From the NCBI GenBank assembly GCA_945874825.1, contig CAMCIK010000001.1:1-64000 (forward strand): a stretch of 64,000 nt of DNA, in the 5' to 3' direction. The position numbers and the translations under genes were made by a program. The notes below the pieces were generated by a model. The model did no database searches. It was not told the origin of the DNA and worked only from the letters and a program-made list of their open reading frames with translations. Below, piece after piece: positions 61,846 through 64,000 of this stretch; position 1 is the stretch's first letter; every line of letters starts with the position of its first letter. The DNA is from Phenylobacterium deserti. GTDB taxonomy: Bacteria; Pseudomonadota; Alphaproteobacteria; Caulobacterales; Caulobacteraceae.

Positions 61846-63128
61846 ACCATTTCGAGTTCCGGGAGGGCGAACTCCACTGCGAGGACGTTCCGCTGTCGCG
61901 GATTGCCGAAGCGGTGGGCACGCCGGTCTATGTCTATTCCTCCGCGACCCTGGAGCGGCACTTCCTCGTCCTCGCCGAGGCCATGGCCCGGGCAGGACTC
62001 AAGGGCGAGGAGGGCGGGCCCGTCCTGATCGCCTACGCCGTCAAGGCCAACCCCAACCTGTCGGTCCTGGCCACCCTCGCCCGGCTCGGCGCAGGCGCAG
62101 ATACGGTTTCCGAGGGCGAGATCCGGCGCGCCCTCGCGGCCGGCATTCCGGCCAGCAGGATCGTCTTCTCCGGCGTCGGCAAGCAGGCCGGTGAGATCGC
62201 CTTCGCCCTCGACGCCGGAATCTCGGAGATCAACGTGGAGTCCGAGCCCGAGATGCGGCTGGTCTCCCAGGTGGCGCAGCGGGTCGGCCGTCCCGCCAGG
62301 ATCGCCTTCCGGGTCAATCCGGACGTCGTCGCGGGAGGACACGCCAAGATCTCCACCGGCGGCGCCGAAGACAAGTTCGGGGTCTCCTTCTCCGAGGCTG
62401 AGCGGCTGTACGCAGAGGCAGGGTCCGATCCCTGGCTGGAGCCGGTGGGGCTGACCTGCCACATTGGCAGCCAGATCAGCGACCTGGCGCCCATGGAGGC
62501 CGCCTTCCGCCGCATGCGGGAACTGGTGGAGCGCCTGCGCGCCCGAGGCCTTTCGGTCCGCCGGCTCGACCTGGGGGGCGGGTTGGGCGTTCCCTATTTC
62601 AACCAGCCGGAGCCGCCGTCGCCAGCCGACTACGCGGCCATGGTCACACGGGTCACGGACGGACTTGGGATCGGCCTTGCCTTCGAGCCTGGCCGGCTTA
62701 TCGCCGCCAATGCGGGCGTCCTCCTGGCCCAGGTGCTGCACATCCATGAAAGACCAGAAGGCCGCCGCTTCGTGGTTCTGGATGCTGCGATGAACGATCT
62801 GATCCGGCCGGCCATGTACGACGCCTATCACGACCTTCGCCCGGTCCACCCCCGGACTGGGGCCCTGTCCGCCTTCGACGTGGTCGGCCCGGTCTGCGAG
62901 ACAAGCGATACCTTCACCCGCGACCGCGACCTGCCTCCGCTCGAGGCCGGGGACCTGGTGGCCTTCATGAGCGCGGGTGCCTATGGCGCGTCGATGGCCA
63001 GCGAGTACAACAGCCGGCTCCTGGTTCCGGAGGTCCTTGTCCGGGGTTCGAACTGGGCCTTGGTGCGGCCCCGTCCCACCTATGAGGACATGATGTCGCG
63101 GGAAGCCATGCCGCCCTGGCTGGACTAA
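61842..63128 (+). CDS. lysA: Diaminopimelate decarboxylase
   Basis: 428-residue PLP enzyme making lysine from meso-diaminopimelate. The PLP lysine lies in AYAVKANPNLSVL, and GSQISDLAP, the glycine-rich GGGLGVPY and the C-terminal EPGRLIAANAG and GAYGASMASEYN blocks are typical. It overlaps the preceding gene by four bases and the convergent hpt-like gene by four bases. Confidence 0.97.
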   Translation: MNHFEFREGELHCEDVPLSRIAEAVGTPVYVYSSATLERHFLVLAEAMARAGLKGEEGGPVLIAYAVKANPNLSVLATLARLGAGADTVSEGEIRRALAAGIPASRIVFSGVGKQAGEIAFALDAGISEINVESEPEMRLVSQVAQRVGRPARIAFRVNPDVVAGGHAKISTGGAEDKFGVSFSEAERLYAEAGSDPWLEPVGLTCHIGSQISDLAPMEAAFRRMRELVERLRARGLSVRRLDLGGGLGVPYFNQPEPPSPADYAAMVTRVTDGLGIGLAFEPGRLIAANAGVLLAQVLHIHERPEGRRFVVLDAAMNDLIRPAMYDAYHDLRPVHPRTGALSAFDVVGPVCETSDTFTRDRDLPPLEAGDLVAFMSAGAYGASMASEYNSRLLVPEVLVRGSNWALVRPRPTYEDMMSREAMPPWLD

Positions 63129-63661
63129 GCCTCCGGCAGGGCACCAATCCAGGGCAGGGTCCGGTAGGCGCCTGCCGCATCCATGCCATACCCGACGAGA
63201 AACCTATCCGGTGCCTCCCAGGCGAAGGCATCCGGCGGACGGCGGCCCGGCCGCGACGGCGGCTTCAGGGCGAAGACAACCGTCAGGACCTCAGAGGCAC
63301 CCGCCTTGAGGACCAGCGCCCTTGCGGCCTCCAGGGAGTTCCCGGTCTCCAGGACATCGTCGAGGATCAGCACCTGCCGACCCGCAAGGGGACGCTGCAG
63401 GCCGGCGACGACCGCCCCGGTGCCGGAACTCTGGGTCCCGTCGCCGTAGGAGGACATCCAGATGGCGTCGAAGCTCAGGGGCCGGCCCAGGTTGGCGAGG
63501 GCCCGGGTCAAGTCCGAAGCGAACCAGATGCCTCCAGTCAGCAGGCATACGGCGATGGCGTCCGGCGCGAGACGAGGTGCAAGCCGGGCCGCCAGGCCCC
63601 GGACCGCGGCGGCGATCTCGGGCTCCGTGAGGAGGGGTTCCGGCGGTGCCGGCTCAGTCAT
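63125..63661 (-). CDS. hpt: Hypoxanthine(-guanine) phosphoribosyltransferase
   Basis: 178-residue purine salvage enzyme. The PRPP motif VLILDDVLETGNSLEAA is decisive, and the LLTGGIWFASDL and SSYGDGT flexible-loop segments fit the family. ATG 63661 (MTEPAPPEPLL) is used; longer upstream reading extends into the DUF3426 gene. Guanine versus hypoxanthine preference is unclear. Confidence 0.9.
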   Translation of the reverse strand: MTEPAPPEPLLTEPEIAAAVRGLAARLAPRLAPDAIAVCLLTGGIWFASDLTRALANLGRPLSFDAIWMSSYGDGTQSSGTGAVVAGLQRPLAGRQVLILDDVLETGNSLEAARALVLKAGASEVLTVVFALKPPSRPGRRPPDAFAWEAPDRFLVGYGMDAAGAYRTLPWIGALPEA

Positions 63662-64000
63662 GGGCGGGAGGCGCACCTGCCGGCGGGGTCGCTTTGGCAG
63701 GTTGAGCCGCCGGAGGGGCCACCCCGGTGGGCGCGGGGCCAGGAGTGGGGCCGGATCCATGAGCAGGGGCGGCACCCGTCACCTTGCCAGTCGCGGGCGG
63801 GTGCGAGACGAAGGTCAGGGCGACACTGGCCACGCCGGGAGGCGGGTTCCGGACCAGGACCTGGAAATAGCGGGTCTGGAGGGGTGGAAGGGTATCGACT
63901 GGCTTCGAGACGAGGGTCGAGAGGATCGCGCCCCGGGCGTCGACCAGGGTGACCTGGAGCGGCGCCGCCGGCGTCGGCTTGTCACGTTCGTTCCGGATCC
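63654..64000 (-). CDS. C-terminal part of a DUF3426 protein (runs off the right edge)
   Basis: An open frame enters from the right edge and ends at TGA 63656-63654, overlapping the hpt start by eight bases. It has no start in the window, so only about 114 codons are seen. The visible part has a beta-rich DUF3426-like domain (LQVTLVDARGAILSTLVSK and LQTRYFQVLVRNPP) and a Pro/Ala/Gly-rich tail ending in His-Asp. In related genomes such proteins have an N-terminal zinc ribbon and a membrane helix. Confidence 0.75.
   Translation of the reverse strand, partial: IRNERDKPTPAAPLQVTLVDARGAILSTLVSKPVDTLPPLQTRYFQVLVRNPPPGVASVALTFVSHPPATGKVTGAAPAHGSGPTPGPAPTGVAPPAAQPAKATPPAGAPPAHD

Overview
High-GC alphaproteobacterial chromosome, most likely a member of the Caulobacteraceae (Caulobacter/Phenylobacterium type). 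The main reason is a clear GcrA cell-cycle regulator at 18961-19467. The argD-argF-hslO cluster, DUF2093, DUF3426 and LptM-type genes, and the tightly packed ATGA-overlapping operons fit the same lineage. I see no rRNA, tRNA, CRISPR array, transposase, integrase or prophage gene. This is mostly core chromosome, with one accessory-looking stretch at 33.1-37.7 kb.

Layout. 0.4-3.4 kb is a reactive-sulfur module: a BigR/SqrR-type repressor, rhodanese, DUF2892 membrane protein and TauE/SafE exporter on the minus strand, divergent from a persulfide dioxygenase (Blh/ETHE1) and a DUF302 protein. 3.6-17.5 kb holds housekeeping genes (argS, ispH, thrB, rnhA, SPFH/NfeD, hslO, argF, argD) with a MarR regulator, a YbjN-like and a DUF418 protein, an SDR and a nitronate monooxygenase-like enzyme. 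17.6-25.6 kb has an ABC-2 permease, gcrA, xseA, a Tat-exported LytM-like protein, a lipid A-type acyltransferase, an XRE regulator, hisN, a lysophospholipase and an SCP2 protein. 25.7-26.3 kb is a heat-shock unit (sigma-32 promoter, ROSE-like RNA thermometer, Hsp20).

27.7-48.5 kb is rich in sugar-nucleotide and envelope genes: gpmA, kdsD, a phosphomannomutase/phosphoglucomutase, ugd, glmM/glmS (divergent), galU and two glycosyltransferases. Inside it are a PliI-like lysozyme inhibitor, a decayed second copy of the ugd 3' end, and a 1136-residue serralysin-type RTX metalloprotease. The catalytic domain of that protease is encoded by strikingly AT-rich DNA. 48.6-54.7 kb is translation (infC with an apparent AUU start, rpmI-rplT, pheST) plus an MFS exporter. 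54.8-64 kb holds a Baeyer-Villiger-type monooxygenase behind a perfect FNR/FixK-type box, a TTC38-like TPR protein, a thiolase-like protein, a TlpA-type thioredoxin, the argH-lptM-lysA operon, a hypoxanthine phosphoribosyltransferase-like gene, and the C-terminus of a DUF3426 protein running off the right edge.

The most unusual signals are the ugd-remnant/PliI/RTX protease stretch, the ROSE-like 5' UTR of hsp20, the FixK-type box before an oxygen-consuming enzyme, the AUU start of infC with a possible leader peptide before rpmI, an apparent one-base disruption at the start of the tauE gene, and a LytM protein whose second HxH histidine is cysteine.
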